Shown piece by piece: positions 7,585 to 15,672 of a stretch of DNA of 35,137 nt. The notes below the pieces were generated by a model. That model ran no database searches. It worked only from the letters and a program-made list of their open reading frames with translations, and had not been told where the DNA came from. The DNA lies in NCBI GenBank assembly GCA_004293285.1, contig RDYF01000039.1:1-35137 (forward strand). Reading direction: 5' to 3'. Source of the DNA: Verrucomicrobiota bacterium (GTDB lineage: Bacteria; Verrucomicrobiota; Verrucomicrobiia; Verrucomicrobiales; Akkermansiaceae). The position numbers and the translations under genes were made by a program. Positions within the stretch are counted from its first letter, which is position 1. Every line of letters begins with the position of its first letter.

Positions 7585-8586
7585 ATGTCCTCGAACCTTC
7601 GCACCATCGATTTCGACTATCATCTTCCCGAAGATCGTATCGCCTCTCGCCCTCTCGCTGATCGCGCCGCATCACGCATGATGGTGATTCATCGCGAAAC
7701 GGGCAAAATCGAACATCGCCTGTTCCGCGATTTCCCGCAGTTCCTCCAGCCTCAGGATTTGATCGTGCTGAATGATACGAAAGTCATCCCCGCTCGTTTG
7801 ATGTCGAACGATGGCAAAACGGAATTGCTGGTCACCGACCGCACCAGCGAGCTGCGCTGGCGCTGCCTAGTCCGACCCGGCAAAAAGATGCGTATCGGCG
7901 CTACGGTCCAGGTCGCCGATGCCATTGGCACGGTGGTCGAGGTGTTCGACAATGGTGATCGACTGATCGAATGGGATCGCGAATTGGATCTGAATGAACA
8001 CGGCCATCTCGCCCTGCCGCATTACATGAAACGCGAAGATGAAGAGGTCGATCGCGATCGCTATCAAACGGTCTACGCCAAGCACGAAGGCGCCATCGCC
8101 GCACCCACCGCTGGTCTGCATTTTACCCCAGAAATGCTCGAAAAACTCCCCCACTGCTTTCTCACACTGCACGTCGGGGTCGGCACGTTCCGACCTGTCA
8201 AAGCAGATCGCCCGGAGGAGCATGACATGCACTGGGAAAACTACCACATCAGCGCCGACACGGCCCAGGCGATCAACCAATCCGGGCGCACGATTGCCAT
8301 CGGCACCACCGTCACACGGGTGCTCGAACATCTCGCGCAATCCGCCCCCGCCGGTCAACGCATCAGCTCCGGTGACCAAGAGGGCAGCACCAACATTTTC
8401 CTCTATCCACCGTACCAGTTTCGCGCGGTCGATGCCCTACTAACGAATTTCCACCTTCCGCAAAGCACGCTGCTGATGCTGGTCAGCGCCATGGCTTCCC
8501 GCGAATTGATCCTCGAAGCCTACCGTCAGGCAGTCGAAGAAAACTACCGCTTTTACAGCTACGGCGATTGCATGCTGATTCTCTAA
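7585..8586 (+). CDS. queA: S-adenosylmethionine:tRNA ribosyltransferase-isomerase
   Basis: Transfers and isomerises the ribosyl part of SAM to preQ1-tRNA, giving epoxyqueuosine at the wobble base. The 333-residue protein has the QueA landmarks. D-F-D-Y-H-L-P-E-D-R-I-A is at residues 9-20, L-N-D-T-K-V-I-P-A-R-L near 62-72, and A-A-P-T-A-G-L-H-F-T near 171-180. V-G-V-G-T-F-R-P-V-K then Y-P-P-Y-Q-F-R-A-V-D-A-L-L-T-N-F-H-L-P-Q-S-T-L follow. The length is normal for the family. It is monocistronic and converges with the PfkB gene, whose stop is 16 bp from the queA stop. Confidence 0.95.
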   Translation: MSSNLRTIDFDYHLPEDRIASRPLADRAASRMMVIHRETGKIEHRLFRDFPQFLQPQDLIVLNDTKVIPARLMSNDGKTELLVTDRTSELRWRCLVRPGKKMRIGATVQVADAIGTVVEVFDNGDRLIEWDRELDLNEHGHLALPHYMKREDEEVDRDRYQTVYAKHEGAIAAPTAGLHFTPEMLEKLPHCFLTLHVGVGTFRPVKADRPEEHDMHWENYHISADTAQAINQSGRTIAIGTTVTRVLEHLAQSAPAGQRISSGDQEGSTNIFLYPPYQFRAVDALLTNFHLPQSTLLMLVSAMASRELILEAYRQAVEENYRFYSYGDCMLIL

Positions 8587-8602
8587 CGAGATCTGCAACT
8601 CA

Positions 8603-9550
8603 TCACCAAGACGTCAGAACCTTGAACAGATTTTCGCGCGCACGAATGTCTTCGTGGCGCAGCGACTGCAGTTTCCGTGTGGAAAATTCTTCGCATGTGA
8701 AAGAGGCGAGGATGGACCCTTTGACCACAGCTTGGCGGATGTCTTCAAAGCCGAAGTTGCTCTTGCCGAGCGACGCCAGATAACCTGCCAAAGCACCAAG
8801 GAAGGTATCGCCCGCACCCGTCGGATCGGCCACTTCATGCAAAGGAAAAGCCGCCGAGCGGAAGAAGGTCACTGGACTCACTTCCCAGCCCGCAGGATTG
8901 CCGGTAAAGAGCATCGCTCCAAATTCGCCGAGCTTGATGATGACGAATCGTGGCCCTTTTTCTAACAACCGCTGACCCGCCAAAATCAAATTCGAAGTTC
9001 CCGTAAACTCGCGCGCTTCGCCTTCGTTGATGACAAACAAGTCGATCACACGCAAGACATCGTGCAGTCGCTCGTTGGCGATGTTGATCCACAAATCCAT
9101 GGTGTCCGCAATGACGAAGCGCGACGTCGCCGTGCAGCCTTGCAGCATCTGCAATTGGTTGTCGGGCGACATGTTGGCCAATACGACAATCGAGGTCGAT
9201 GCGATTTCCTCCGGAACTTGCACGCTCCAATTTTCTAACACATTGAGCCCTACCCGATGCGTGGTGCGGTCGTTCATGTTCGCATGATACTCGCCCGTCC
9301 AGGTAAAGGACTCGCCGTTCGAACGCTCCACTCCCGTAAGAGTCACGCCATGCGACTCCAGCATATCGAGATGCTGCTGCGGGTAATCGTGACCGATGAT
9401 GCCCACCAAGTGCACTGGTTTGGTAAAATACGAAGCGGCAAGCGCTGCGTAGGCGGCAGAGCCTCCGAGCAATTCTTTCGCTTCGGCTTGTGGCGTGATG
9501 ACGTTGTCGATGGCGATCGTGCCACCGACGATGACGGCTTGGTTTGACAT
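8603..9550 (-). CDS. PfkB family carbohydrate kinase
   Basis: An ATP-dependent ribokinase-type kinase of a sugar or nucleoside, 315 residues. The N-terminal A-V-I-V-G-G-T-I-A-I-D-N-V, the G-G-S-A-A-Y-A-A-L-A-A-S helix near residue 33 and the C-terminal D-P-T-G-A-G-D-T-F-L-G-A signature at about 241-252 are diagnostic; the last Asp of G-A-G-D is the catalytic base. The ATG at 9550 begins the homologous part, although the frame is open further upstream. It follows an inositol-phosphatase-like gene by 10 bp and is probably co-transcribed with it. The substrate is not evident. Confidence 0.88.
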   Translation of the reverse strand: MSNQAVIVGGTIAIDNVITPQAEAKELLGGSAAYAALAASYFTKPVHLVGIIGHDYPQQHLDMLESHGVTLTGVERSNGESFTWTGEYHANMNDRTTHRVGLNVLENWSVQVPEEIASTSIVVLANMSPDNQLQMLQGCTATSRFVIADTMDLWINIANERLHDVLRVIDLFVINEGEAREFTGTSNLILAGQRLLEKGPRFVIIKLGEFGAMLFTGNPAGWEVSPVTFFRSAAFPLHEVADPTGAGDTFLGALAGYLASLGKSNFGFEDIRQAVVKGSILASFTCEEFSTRKLQSLRHEDIRARENLFKVLTSW

Positions 9551-9560
9551 AGGTTTTTTG

Positions 9561-10310
9561 TTAGAGAATTTCTTCGATGGGAATGCGTCCGTTAGTCGCC
9601 ACAATGCCATAGCTATCCGGATGCTGTGGCGAAGGAGAGAGGTCGACTTTTCCGCCTGCGGTCTCGACGAGCAACTTGCCGGCGGCGATGTCCCAAAGCG
9701 AAATTTTCGATTCGACATAGGCATCCAAGCGTCCCGAAGCAATGTAGGCCATGCCCAAAGCGGCCGAACCCATCATGCGCATTTTGCGGGCGCGCAACGA
9801 AGCTTTCGCAAAGCGATCCATGCCCGTGCGCAAGGCATCGCCGTCTTTGCCGCAGCCGACAAAAAGAATGGACTCTTCTAACAAATCACGACTCGATACC
9901 GAGATCGGTGTGCCATTGTGCAGTGCGGGTCCACCCTTTTCGACGGTCCAAGTCTCTTGCACCATCGGATCGTGAATCACGCCGACAACAATTTCCTCAC
10001 CAATGCGCAGGGCGATAGAAACACAGAAATGCGGGATGCCGTAAAAGAAATTCACGGTGCCATCGATCGGATCCACAATCCACTGACGCTCGCTGTCTTG
10101 ATTGCCCGCAATCCCTTCTTCGCCATAGAGCGCGTCTCCGGGACAGGCGTCGAGCAAGATTTTGGTGATCAAGTCCTGCGAGGTTTTGTCGAGCTGCAAC
10201 TTGATGTCGTGATGCGTCGCTTCATCGACAACGGCCAATTGGCCAAATTTTTCACGCAACAGTTTCCCCGCTTCCAGAGCGGCATGAGTGGCAAGAGCAA
10301 GATCGGTCAT
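9561..10310 (-). CDS. Inositol monophosphatase family protein
   Basis: A Mg-dependent phosphatase of the IMPase/SuhB/CysQ superfamily, 249 residues. Metal ligands are visible as G-E-E-G (E64, E65), the hallmark W-I-V-D-P-I-D-G-T-V-N-F (D80, D83) and the C-terminal S-L-W-D-I-A-A-G-K motif near residue 205. The length is slightly short but complete. The PfkB kinase starts 10 bp downstream on the same strand, so the pair may handle phosphorylated sugars or inositol. Whether it is inositol, histidinol or bisphosphate-nucleotide specific cannot be told. Confidence 0.88.
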   Translation of the reverse strand: MTDLALATHAALEAGKLLREKFGQLAVVDEATHHDIKLQLDKTSQDLITKILLDACPGDALYGEEGIAGNQDSERQWIVDPIDGTVNFFYGIPHFCVSIALRIGEEIVVGVIHDPMVQETWTVEKGGPALHNGTPISVSSRDLLEESILFVGCGKDGDALRTGMDRFAKASLRARKMRMMGSAALGMAYIASGRLDAYVESKISLWDIAAGKLLVETAGGKVDLSPSPQHPDSYGIVATNGRIPIEEIL

Positions 10311-10379
10311 GGCAGATGGTTCAGAACGCCCCTAGACTGCGAGGCGATGGCCGGACTAGCAAGCAAATTGCTTCGCAGA

Positions 10380-10796
10380 TCACGGGCCCACTACCTGCGC
10401 CAGCCATTGTTCGAGATTGTAGTACATCGTCACACGCTTGATGCGCTGGTTTTCGATGGCAAAAAAGGCCCCAGCGGGCAACTGATAGGTCTGCCCTTGC
10501 GCCGGAGGTAAGCCCTCGTCGGTCGCCAGATAGGTGCCATGCACCACAAACTCCGCCGCCGCACGCGTGCCGTCGTCGCTGACGAAAAGCTGTCGATTGC
10601 TCAATGTTTCGCGGTAGCAACGATTCATCCGCGCAAAAAACTCGCGAAAGGCCTGCACGCCGATTTCGCAACCACCCTGATTGATGTCGTGAATCACATC
10701 TTCTGCCATCAAAGCCAGCATCTGATCCGTCTGGCCCGCGTTGAAATGATCGTAGTAGGCCGTCAGCAAATCCACCGTTTGTTGTTTGGTATCCAC
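10380..10796 (-). CDS. SnoaL-like / NTF2-fold protein
   Basis: A 138-residue alpha+beta cone protein of the SnoaL/ketosteroid-isomerase-related group. The start reads T-V-D-L-L-T-A-Y-Y-D-H-F-N-A-G, followed by D-Q-M-L-A-L-M-A-E-D-V-I-H-D-I-N-Q-G-G and F-R-E-F-F-A-R-M-N-R. The C-terminal K-R-V-T-M-Y-Y-N-L-E-Q-W-L motif is typical. Family members are small isomerases, cyclases or ligand-binding proteins, and no specific reaction can be assigned. It sits 69 bp upstream of the phosphatase gene on the same strand and is divergent from der. Confidence 0.78.
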   Translation of the reverse strand: MDTKQQTVDLLTAYYDHFNAGQTDQMLALMAEDVIHDINQGGCEIGVQAFREFFARMNRCYRETLSNRQLFVSDDGTRAAAEFVVHGTYLATDEGLPPAQGQTYQLPAGAFFAIENQRIKRVTMYYNLEQWLAQVVGP

Positions 10797-10869
10797 GCCG
10801 CAAGGCTACTCTGAGACGTCGAATTGGCGAGCGAGAAATGCGCGTCTAGCACCACGAAATTTTTTCGGC

Positions 10870-10898
10870 TTGGAAATGCTGTCACTTTGCGACATGAT
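10870..10898 (+). promoter_or_regulatory. Putative promoter of der
   Basis: TTGGAA (10870-10875), a 17-base spacer and CATGAT (10893-10898) end 6 bases before the ATG, implying a leaderless message. The -10 form CATGAT resembles CATGTT in front of the sugar operon. Confidence 0.35.
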
Positions 10899-10904
10899 GC
10901 CGCC

Positions 10905-12305
10905 ATGCCCACTGTTGCTATCGTTGGTCGCCCAAATGTGGGAAAGTCTGCTCTGTTCAATCGTCTCGTTGGTCGAAAAATCGCCATCGTTCACGATCAG
11001 GCGGGCATTACCCGTGACCGCCTCTCCGCGCCCTCGAAGGTGACGAAATTTCCCTGCGAAATCGTCGATACCGGCGGCATTGGTGCCACGCTCGATGACG
11101 GCTTTGCCGAGCAGGTTGCTTTTGAGGCCGACATCGCCATTTCGACCGCCGATCTGATTTTGTTTGTCGTCGATGCCCACGATGGCATCACCGCGATCGA
11201 TTCCGCTCTCAGCCAGAAACTCCGCAAGGCCAAAGCACCCGTGTTGTTGGTGATGAATAAGGTCGATCACGACAAACACGAGTCGGCGTGGTCGGACTTC
11301 GCCAAGCTCGGTCTCGGACAAGGCATAGCAGTGTCCGCCGAACACGGTCGCAATTTTGGTGAACTGGTCGATGCCATCGATGCCGCCCTAGAGCCGATTT
11401 CTCACGCCCTCGGCGAAACGCCGGAAATGCGCCAACCAGAAGGCATCCGCATTGCCATTGTGGGCAAACCTAATGCGGGAAAATCCTCGCTGGCCAATGC
11501 CATTTTGCAGGACAATCGCACCATCGTTTCCGACATCGCCGGCACCACGCGCGATGCCATTGACCTGCCTTGCCAGTTCAAGAACGAACACTTCACCCTG
11601 ATCGACACCGCCGGTCTGCGTCCGCGCTCGAAGCGCGATACTTCGGTGGAGGTCTTTTCGGCAATGCGCACGGAAAAAGCCATCCGTCGCGCCGACCTCA
11701 CTTTGCTGGTCATCGACCTCGCCGCTGGCATCACCGCTCAAGATCGCAAGATTGCCCAGCTGATTCTCCAGGAGCACAAGCCTTGCCTGATTGTTCTGAA
11801 TAAGTTCGACCTCTATCACCCCGGCGCGAAGAAAAAAAATCGCATCGAAGAAGCCACCGAACACGTCAAACGCGAGCTCTTTTTCCTCGACTACGCGCCC
11901 TTTGTCGTGGTCTCGGCGAAACAAAATGAGTCGGTCGAGCTAGTCCTCAAGGAAGCCCTGAAAATCCGCGACTTCGCCCAAAAATACCCCAGCACAGGTG
12001 TATTGAATCGTTTGCTGCAAAAGGCCATCGAAAAGAATCCGCCACCGATCGATTCGAAACTCAAACGCCGCATGAAACTCTACTACGGCACGGTGGCGAC
12101 CGACAAAACCAGCGAACTGATTCCGGTGCCCACCTACATTTTGTTCGTCAACGACAAGAAACTGCTGCAACAAAGCTACAGCCAATACCTCTCGCACCAA
12201 CTGCGTGAAAGCCACCCTGGCCCAGGCATTCCAATCGTTTTCTCACCCCGATCCCGCGAACGTCGCGATCTATCACCGAATACTTTCTCGCAAAAAAGTC
12301 ATTGA
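10905..12305 (+). CDS. der: Ribosome biogenesis GTPase Der (EngA)
   Basis: A double GTPase needed for 50S subunit assembly, 466 residues. The first G domain has G-R-P-N-V-G-K-S (8-15), D-T-G-G-I-G and N-K-V-D. The second has G-K-P-N-A-G-K-S-S (about 187-195), D-T-A-G-L-R and N-K-F-D. The C-terminal KH-like domain runs from about residue 355. The ATG at 10905 gives the family start M-P-T-V-A-I-V-G-R-P-N; the open frame reaching back to 10824 is not needed. The promoter-like element ends just before this ATG, which supports the choice. Confidence 0.95.
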   Translation: MPTVAIVGRPNVGKSALFNRLVGRKIAIVHDQAGITRDRLSAPSKVTKFPCEIVDTGGIGATLDDGFAEQVAFEADIAISTADLILFVVDAHDGITAIDSALSQKLRKAKAPVLLVMNKVDHDKHESAWSDFAKLGLGQGIAVSAEHGRNFGELVDAIDAALEPISHALGETPEMRQPEGIRIAIVGKPNAGKSSLANAILQDNRTIVSDIAGTTRDAIDLPCQFKNEHFTLIDTAGLRPRSKRDTSVEVFSAMRTEKAIRRADLTLLVIDLAAGITAQDRKIAQLILQEHKPCLIVLNKFDLYHPGAKKKNRIEEATEHVKRELFFLDYAPFVVVSAKQNESVELVLKEALKIRDFAQKYPSTGVLNRLLQKAIEKNPPPIDSKLKRRMKLYYGTVATDKTSELIPVPTYILFVNDKKLLQQSYSQYLSHQLRESHPGPGIPIVFSPRSRERRDLSPNTFSQKSH

Positions 12306-12324
12306 TTTCGATTATGACACAATA

Positions 12325-12341
12325 ATGCAAGTTTCTGGCAT
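12325..12341. promoter_or_regulatory. Upstream operator-like palindrome
   Basis: ATGCAA-GTTTC-TGGCAT is a 17-base imperfect inverted repeat. It has the same architecture as the second site 31 bp downstream, about three helical turns centre to centre. Confidence 0.5.
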
Positions 12342-12349
12342 TTTACTGC

Positions 12350-12378
12350 TTGAATATGCAATTGTTTTGCATTAACAC
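12350..12378 (+). promoter_or_regulatory. Promoter with embedded operator for the TonB receptor
   Basis: TTGAAT (12350-12355) and TAACAC (12373-12378) are separated by exactly 17 bases. Those 17 bases are the perfect inverted repeat ATGCAA-TTGTT-TTGCAT (12356-12372). A repressor bound there would cover the whole spacer. The -10 box ends 9 bases before the ATG. A Fur, Zur or DtxR-type metal repressor is the natural suspect given the gene, but the site does not match a textbook consensus that I know. Confidence 0.55.
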
Positions 12379-12387
12379 GGGGTCGCG

Positions 12388-14502
12388 ATGAAACTAAAAC
12401 GTGTTCCTTCCATCCTGTCCCTGTGGGCTTTGTCGCTCTGCTACGCTCATGCGGCCGAGCAAAAAAAACAAGAAAATGAACCATCGAATGTGCTCGATGA
12501 GGTGGTCGTTACGGCCAATCGCTCGGGACAAACGATCTACGAGCAAATCCAACCCGCCTACAAGCTCTCGGATGAGCGCTTGCTGCTGCGCGTGGAGCCT
12601 ACGCTTGGCGAAACCCTAAACCGTTTGCCTGGTGTCAGCTCCACGGGCTTTTCTCCTGCCGCGAGCCGACCCATCCTCCGCGGTCTTGGCGATGACCGCG
12701 TGCGCATGCTGCAGAATGGCACTTCGATTCTCGATGTCGCCAATCTCAGCCCCGACCATGCCGTATCGGTGGATCCGCTTTCGGTCCAGTCGATCGAGGT
12801 CGTTCGCGGCCCTTCCACGCTGCTCTACGGTCCGAACACTCTCGGCGGTGCCGTGAATGTGCTCGACAACCGCATTGCCGAAGAACGTTTCACCGGCCTC
12901 TATCCCTCGGGAAGCATCGGTCTGATGGCGGGCACGCCCGACAATTCCTTTTCGCAAAGCTTCGATGCGAACTGGGGCACGGGCCCTTGGGTGTTCCACT
13001 TTGATTATTTCCATCGCGAGACGGAAAATCTGGAAATTCCCGGCTTTGCTCGCTCGGCGCAACAACGTGCGATCGATGAGATCGAAGATCCCGATCACGA
13101 ACAAACACGCGGTTATGTGCCCAATAGTGCTTCGGAAACGGAGGGCATGGGCTTTGGCGCATCTCATGTCTTTGAAAATGGCTTCCTCGGCTTCTCGTTC
13201 TCGGGCATGGATTCGGACTACGGCGTGGTCGCTAAGGAAGATGTCACCATCGGCATGGAGCAACGTCGCTTTGACGTGCGCGGTGCTGTTTACGAACCAC
13301 TCTCGTTCTTGCGCGAAATCCGCTTTAACCTCGGCTACTCGGATTACACGCACACCGAATTCGAAGGTGAGGAGGTCGGCACTCGCTTCGACATCGAAGG
13401 TTTCAACGGTCGTTTGGAATTCATGCACAAGGAAGTCGCAGGATTTGAAGGCACTTTCGGTTATGAAATTGAAGTCTCGGATTTCGCCGCTCTCGGTGAA
13501 GAGGCCTTCATTCCTGCCGTCGATACCACCAAGCACTCGCTGTTTTTCTTGGAAGAAAAGGAAGTGGGCAAGCTGCGCTATCAATTCGGCATGCGCCTTG
13601 ACCATCACAGCAATGAGCGCCTGGCGTCGGATGAACTGGGACCCACACTCAATGTCGACAACCAAGGCTTCAGCACTTCTACCGGCCTGATTTACAACAT
13701 CACCGAAGAATATGCTGCATCGGCCTCGCTGGCTTATACGCAACGTCCTCCCACCAACATGGAATTGTTCGCGGACGGACCACACTTTGCCACCGGCTCG
13801 TATGAAAAAGGCGATGCCAATCTCGACAATGAAGAAGCGATTTCGATCGATCTGAGCATCCGCAAGAAGAGCGGTTGGGTTACGGGCTTTGCTAATGCTT
13901 ACTACTACCGCTTCAACGACTTCATCAATCTTCGCAATACAGGAGAGGTGTATGAAGACGATCACGCCGCAGATCCCGGCCATGGCCACGATCACGGGGA
14001 ATTGCCCATTTTCCAGTTCGAAGCCGTGAATGCCGACTTCTGTGGCTTTGAGTTGGAAACCGTGTTCCACCTTCATGGTCCTATCACTGCTGAGCAAGCC
14101 GAAGGCAAGGCTCCTGCCGATGAGCATCGTCTCGACGTCATCCTGCGCTCGGACTTTGTCCATGCCGAAAATCGCGATTCCGGTGAAGCTCTGCCACGCA
14201 TCGCCCCCTTCCGCGCTGGTGCTACGGTGGAATACGGCATTGGTCCTGTCACCACTTTCCTCGAAGGTCAATACTCGGCAAACCAAAATCGTGTGCCGGA
14301 AAATGAACTTCCTACCGATAGCTTTTTCTTGGTCAATGCTGGCATCAGCTACAAGACCAAGATCGGCGGACTGGATTCGATCTGCTTCCTGCGCGGCGTG
14401 AATCTCACGAATGAAGAAGCTCGCCTCAGCACTTCGTTTGTGCGCGACCTAGCACCGCTCGCCGGACGCGGCATTGTCGCCGGCATCCGCACTGAGTTTT
14501 GA
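12388..14502 (+). CDS. TonB-dependent outer-membrane receptor, probably for a metal
   Basis: A 22-stranded beta-barrel receptor that imports its ligand using TonB energy, 704 residues. It has a signal peptide (residues 1-22, cut near A-H-A), a TonB box D-E-V-V-V-T-A (37-43) and a plug domain with R-P-I-L-R-G-L-G-D-D-R-V-R-M-L. V-E-V-V-R-G-P-S-T-L-L-Y-G-P-N-T-L-G-G-A-V-N-type sequence follows, and the chain ends in Phe as barrels do. A loop near residues 524-541 is rich in His and Asp (D-D-H-A-A-D-P-G-H-G-H-D-H-G-E), as in zinc receptors of the ZnuD type. Together with the twin palindromes upstream this suggests metal-regulated zinc or other transition-metal uptake; the metal is inferred. Confidence 0.9.
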   Translation: MKLKRVPSILSLWALSLCYAHAAEQKKQENEPSNVLDEVVVTANRSGQTIYEQIQPAYKLSDERLLLRVEPTLGETLNRLPGVSSTGFSPAASRPILRGLGDDRVRMLQNGTSILDVANLSPDHAVSVDPLSVQSIEVVRGPSTLLYGPNTLGGAVNVLDNRIAEERFTGLYPSGSIGLMAGTPDNSFSQSFDANWGTGPWVFHFDYFHRETENLEIPGFARSAQQRAIDEIEDPDHEQTRGYVPNSASETEGMGFGASHVFENGFLGFSFSGMDSDYGVVAKEDVTIGMEQRRFDVRGAVYEPLSFLREIRFNLGYSDYTHTEFEGEEVGTRFDIEGFNGRLEFMHKEVAGFEGTFGYEIEVSDFAALGEEAFIPAVDTTKHSLFFLEEKEVGKLRYQFGMRLDHHSNERLASDELGPTLNVDNQGFSTSTGLIYNITEEYAASASLAYTQRPPTNMELFADGPHFATGSYEKGDANLDNEEAISIDLSIRKKSGWVTGFANAYYYRFNDFINLRNTGEVYEDDHAADPGHGHDHGELPIFQFEAVNADFCGFELETVFHLHGPITAEQAEGKAPADEHRLDVILRSDFVHAENRDSGEALPRIAPFRAGATVEYGIGPVTTFLEGQYSANQNRVPENELPTDSFFLVNAGISYKTKIGGLDSICFLRGVNLTNEEARLSTSFVRDLAPLAGRGIVAGIRTEF

Positions 14503-14515
14503 TGTGGTTGTGTCC

Positions 14516-14550
14516 GTGGCTCTCGCCGCATGGCTTGCAGCGAGAGTCAC
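14516..14550 (+). other. Strong hairpin directly after the TonB receptor gene
   Basis: GTGGCTCTCGC (14516-14526) pairs with GCGAGAGTCAC (14540-14550) over 11 bp, with one G-U, around a 13-base loop. No T-run follows, so it may protect the 3' end of the mRNA or assist the true terminator 15 bp downstream. Confidence 0.5.
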
Positions 14551-14564
14551 ACGATCGCATCATG

Positions 14565-14599
14565 AAAAATCATGACGTCGCTGGGCGTCATGATTTTTT
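14565..14599. terminator. Bidirectional Rho-independent terminator
   Basis: AAAAATCATGACG (14565-14577) pairs with CGTCATGATTTTT (14586-14598) around an 8-base loop. T-runs lie on both sides when read from either strand. It separates the TonB receptor gene from the convergent operon ending in the pseudouridine synthase. Confidence 0.9.
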
Positions 14600-14611
14600 G
14601 CGTTCAGATGC

Positions 14612-15178
14612 TCAGACTCCTAATCGCTGGCGATCTTCTCGACTCAGCTCACGCGATTCGCCCGGCATCAAATCTCCTAACAGAAAATTTCCTATCGCCG
14701 CTCGAACCAAGCGCAGGGTCGGAAAACCCACCGCTGCCGTCATGCGACGAACTTGACGATTTTTCCCTTCAGTCAGCGTAAGCGCGATCCACGAAGTGGG
14801 AATGGAGGACCGATACCGAATCGGCGGCACGCGCGGGGCGATGTCTGGCTCATGGGAGAGCAGGGTGACGCGGGCTTTGGCGCACCGATGCCCCTGAATC
14901 ACGAGTGTGCCCGCTGCCAACTGACGCATCGCCGCTTCGTCGATGGAGCCCTCTACCTGCACCCAGTAGGTGCGCGGATGCTCGTGGCGCGGATGAAGCA
15001 ATCGATCGACTAACGCTTTTTCGTCGCTCAATAACAACAAGCCCTCGGAATCGCGATCGAGCCGACCAATCGGATAGACGCCTTTCGGCAATCCGAAATC
15101 GGCGAGGGTGCGATGCTCGGGCAACTCGCGCGTGAATTGGGACAGCACGTCGTAGGGTTTGTGAAATGCCAGCAACAT
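14612..15178 (-). CDS. rluE: Pseudouridine synthase, RsuA/RluE subfamily
   Basis: Isomerises a uridine in ribosomal RNA. The 188-residue protein starts directly with the catalytic domain (L-L-A-F-H-K-P-Y-D-V-L-S-Q-F) and lacks an S4 domain, as RluE does; RluE acts on 23S rRNA U2457 in E. coli. The catalytic motif G-R-L-D-R-D-S-E-G-L-L-L-L is at residues 38-50 with D41 as nucleophile, and E-G-K-N-R-Q-V-R-R-M near 137-146 is the family motif. It is last in the dnaX operon, 10 bp after the bifunctional-nuclease gene. The symbol rests on subfamily resemblance. Confidence 0.87.
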   Translation of the reverse strand: MLLAFHKPYDVLSQFTRELPEHRTLADFGLPKGVYPIGRLDRDSEGLLLLSDEKALVDRLLHPRHEHPRTYWVQVEGSIDEAAMRQLAAGTLVIQGHRCAKARVTLLSHEPDIAPRVPPIRYRSSIPTSWIALTLTEGKNRQVRRMTAAVGFPTLRLVRAAIGNFLLGDLMPGESRELSREDRQRLGV

Positions 15179-15188
15179 GATCTTTCGG

Positions 15189-15635
15189 TCACTCTTCGCC
15201 GGCGCGACGCATTTCTTCTAAGGTCTCGGAAACGTCGACCAATTCCTCCCACAAGCTCGTCAGCACATACATCGGCGCGTGCATTCTCACTGCTAAGGCA
15301 ATGCAGTCGCTTGGTCGAGCATCGAGCTCAACAATTTTTTTCTCCTGCACTTCGTTTTCGACCTGGAAAATCATCCGCGCAAAATAAACCTCGCCTTCCA
15401 TGCGCACGATCACCACGCGCTGGAGCTTTGCACCAAAGGCATCGAGCGACATCGCGAAAAGATCGTGCGTCAGCGGCCTTTCGGGCTTTTGCCCAGCTAA
15501 AACGGCATTGATCGATGAACCGATGGACGGATCGATGAAGAACGAGATGACTTTGTGACCATCGCCCAAAAATACCGCACAACCCGCCGGAGTCGGCATC
15601 AAGGCAATCGGCTCTACTCTTGTCAATTCCGCCAT
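15189..15635 (-). CDS. Bifunctional nuclease family protein (DUF151)
   Basis: A protein of the BFN/DUF151 family, some members of which have RNase and DNase activity. Its landmarks are G-C-A-V-F-L-G-D-G-H-K, F-F-I-D-P-S-I-G-S-S-I, R-P-L-T-H-D-L-F and the most conserved stretch K-K-I-V-E-L-D-A-R-P-S-D-C-I-A-L-A-V. The frame is open up to 15737, but that would overlap galK by 65 bp. The Met at 15635 matches where family similarity begins and leaves a 37-bp gap, so I use it (148 residues). A start at 15695 is an alternative. The biological substrate is unknown. Confidence 0.85.
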   Translation of the reverse strand: MAELTRVEPIALMPTPAGCAVFLGDGHKVISFFIDPSIGSSINAVLAGQKPERPLTHDLFAMSLDAFGAKLQRVVIVRMEGEVYFARMIFQVENEVQEKKIVELDARPSDCIALAVRMHAPMYVLTSLWEELVDVSETLEEMRRAGEE

Positions 15636-15672
15636 GCCCGACAGTACAATCGTCGATCCCTTCCCCGCAAGC

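Noticed and set aside
12616..14286. 556-codon reverse frame opposite the TonB receptor
   Set aside because: Antisense frame kept open by codon bias. The forward strand has a signal peptide, TonB box, plug and barrel.
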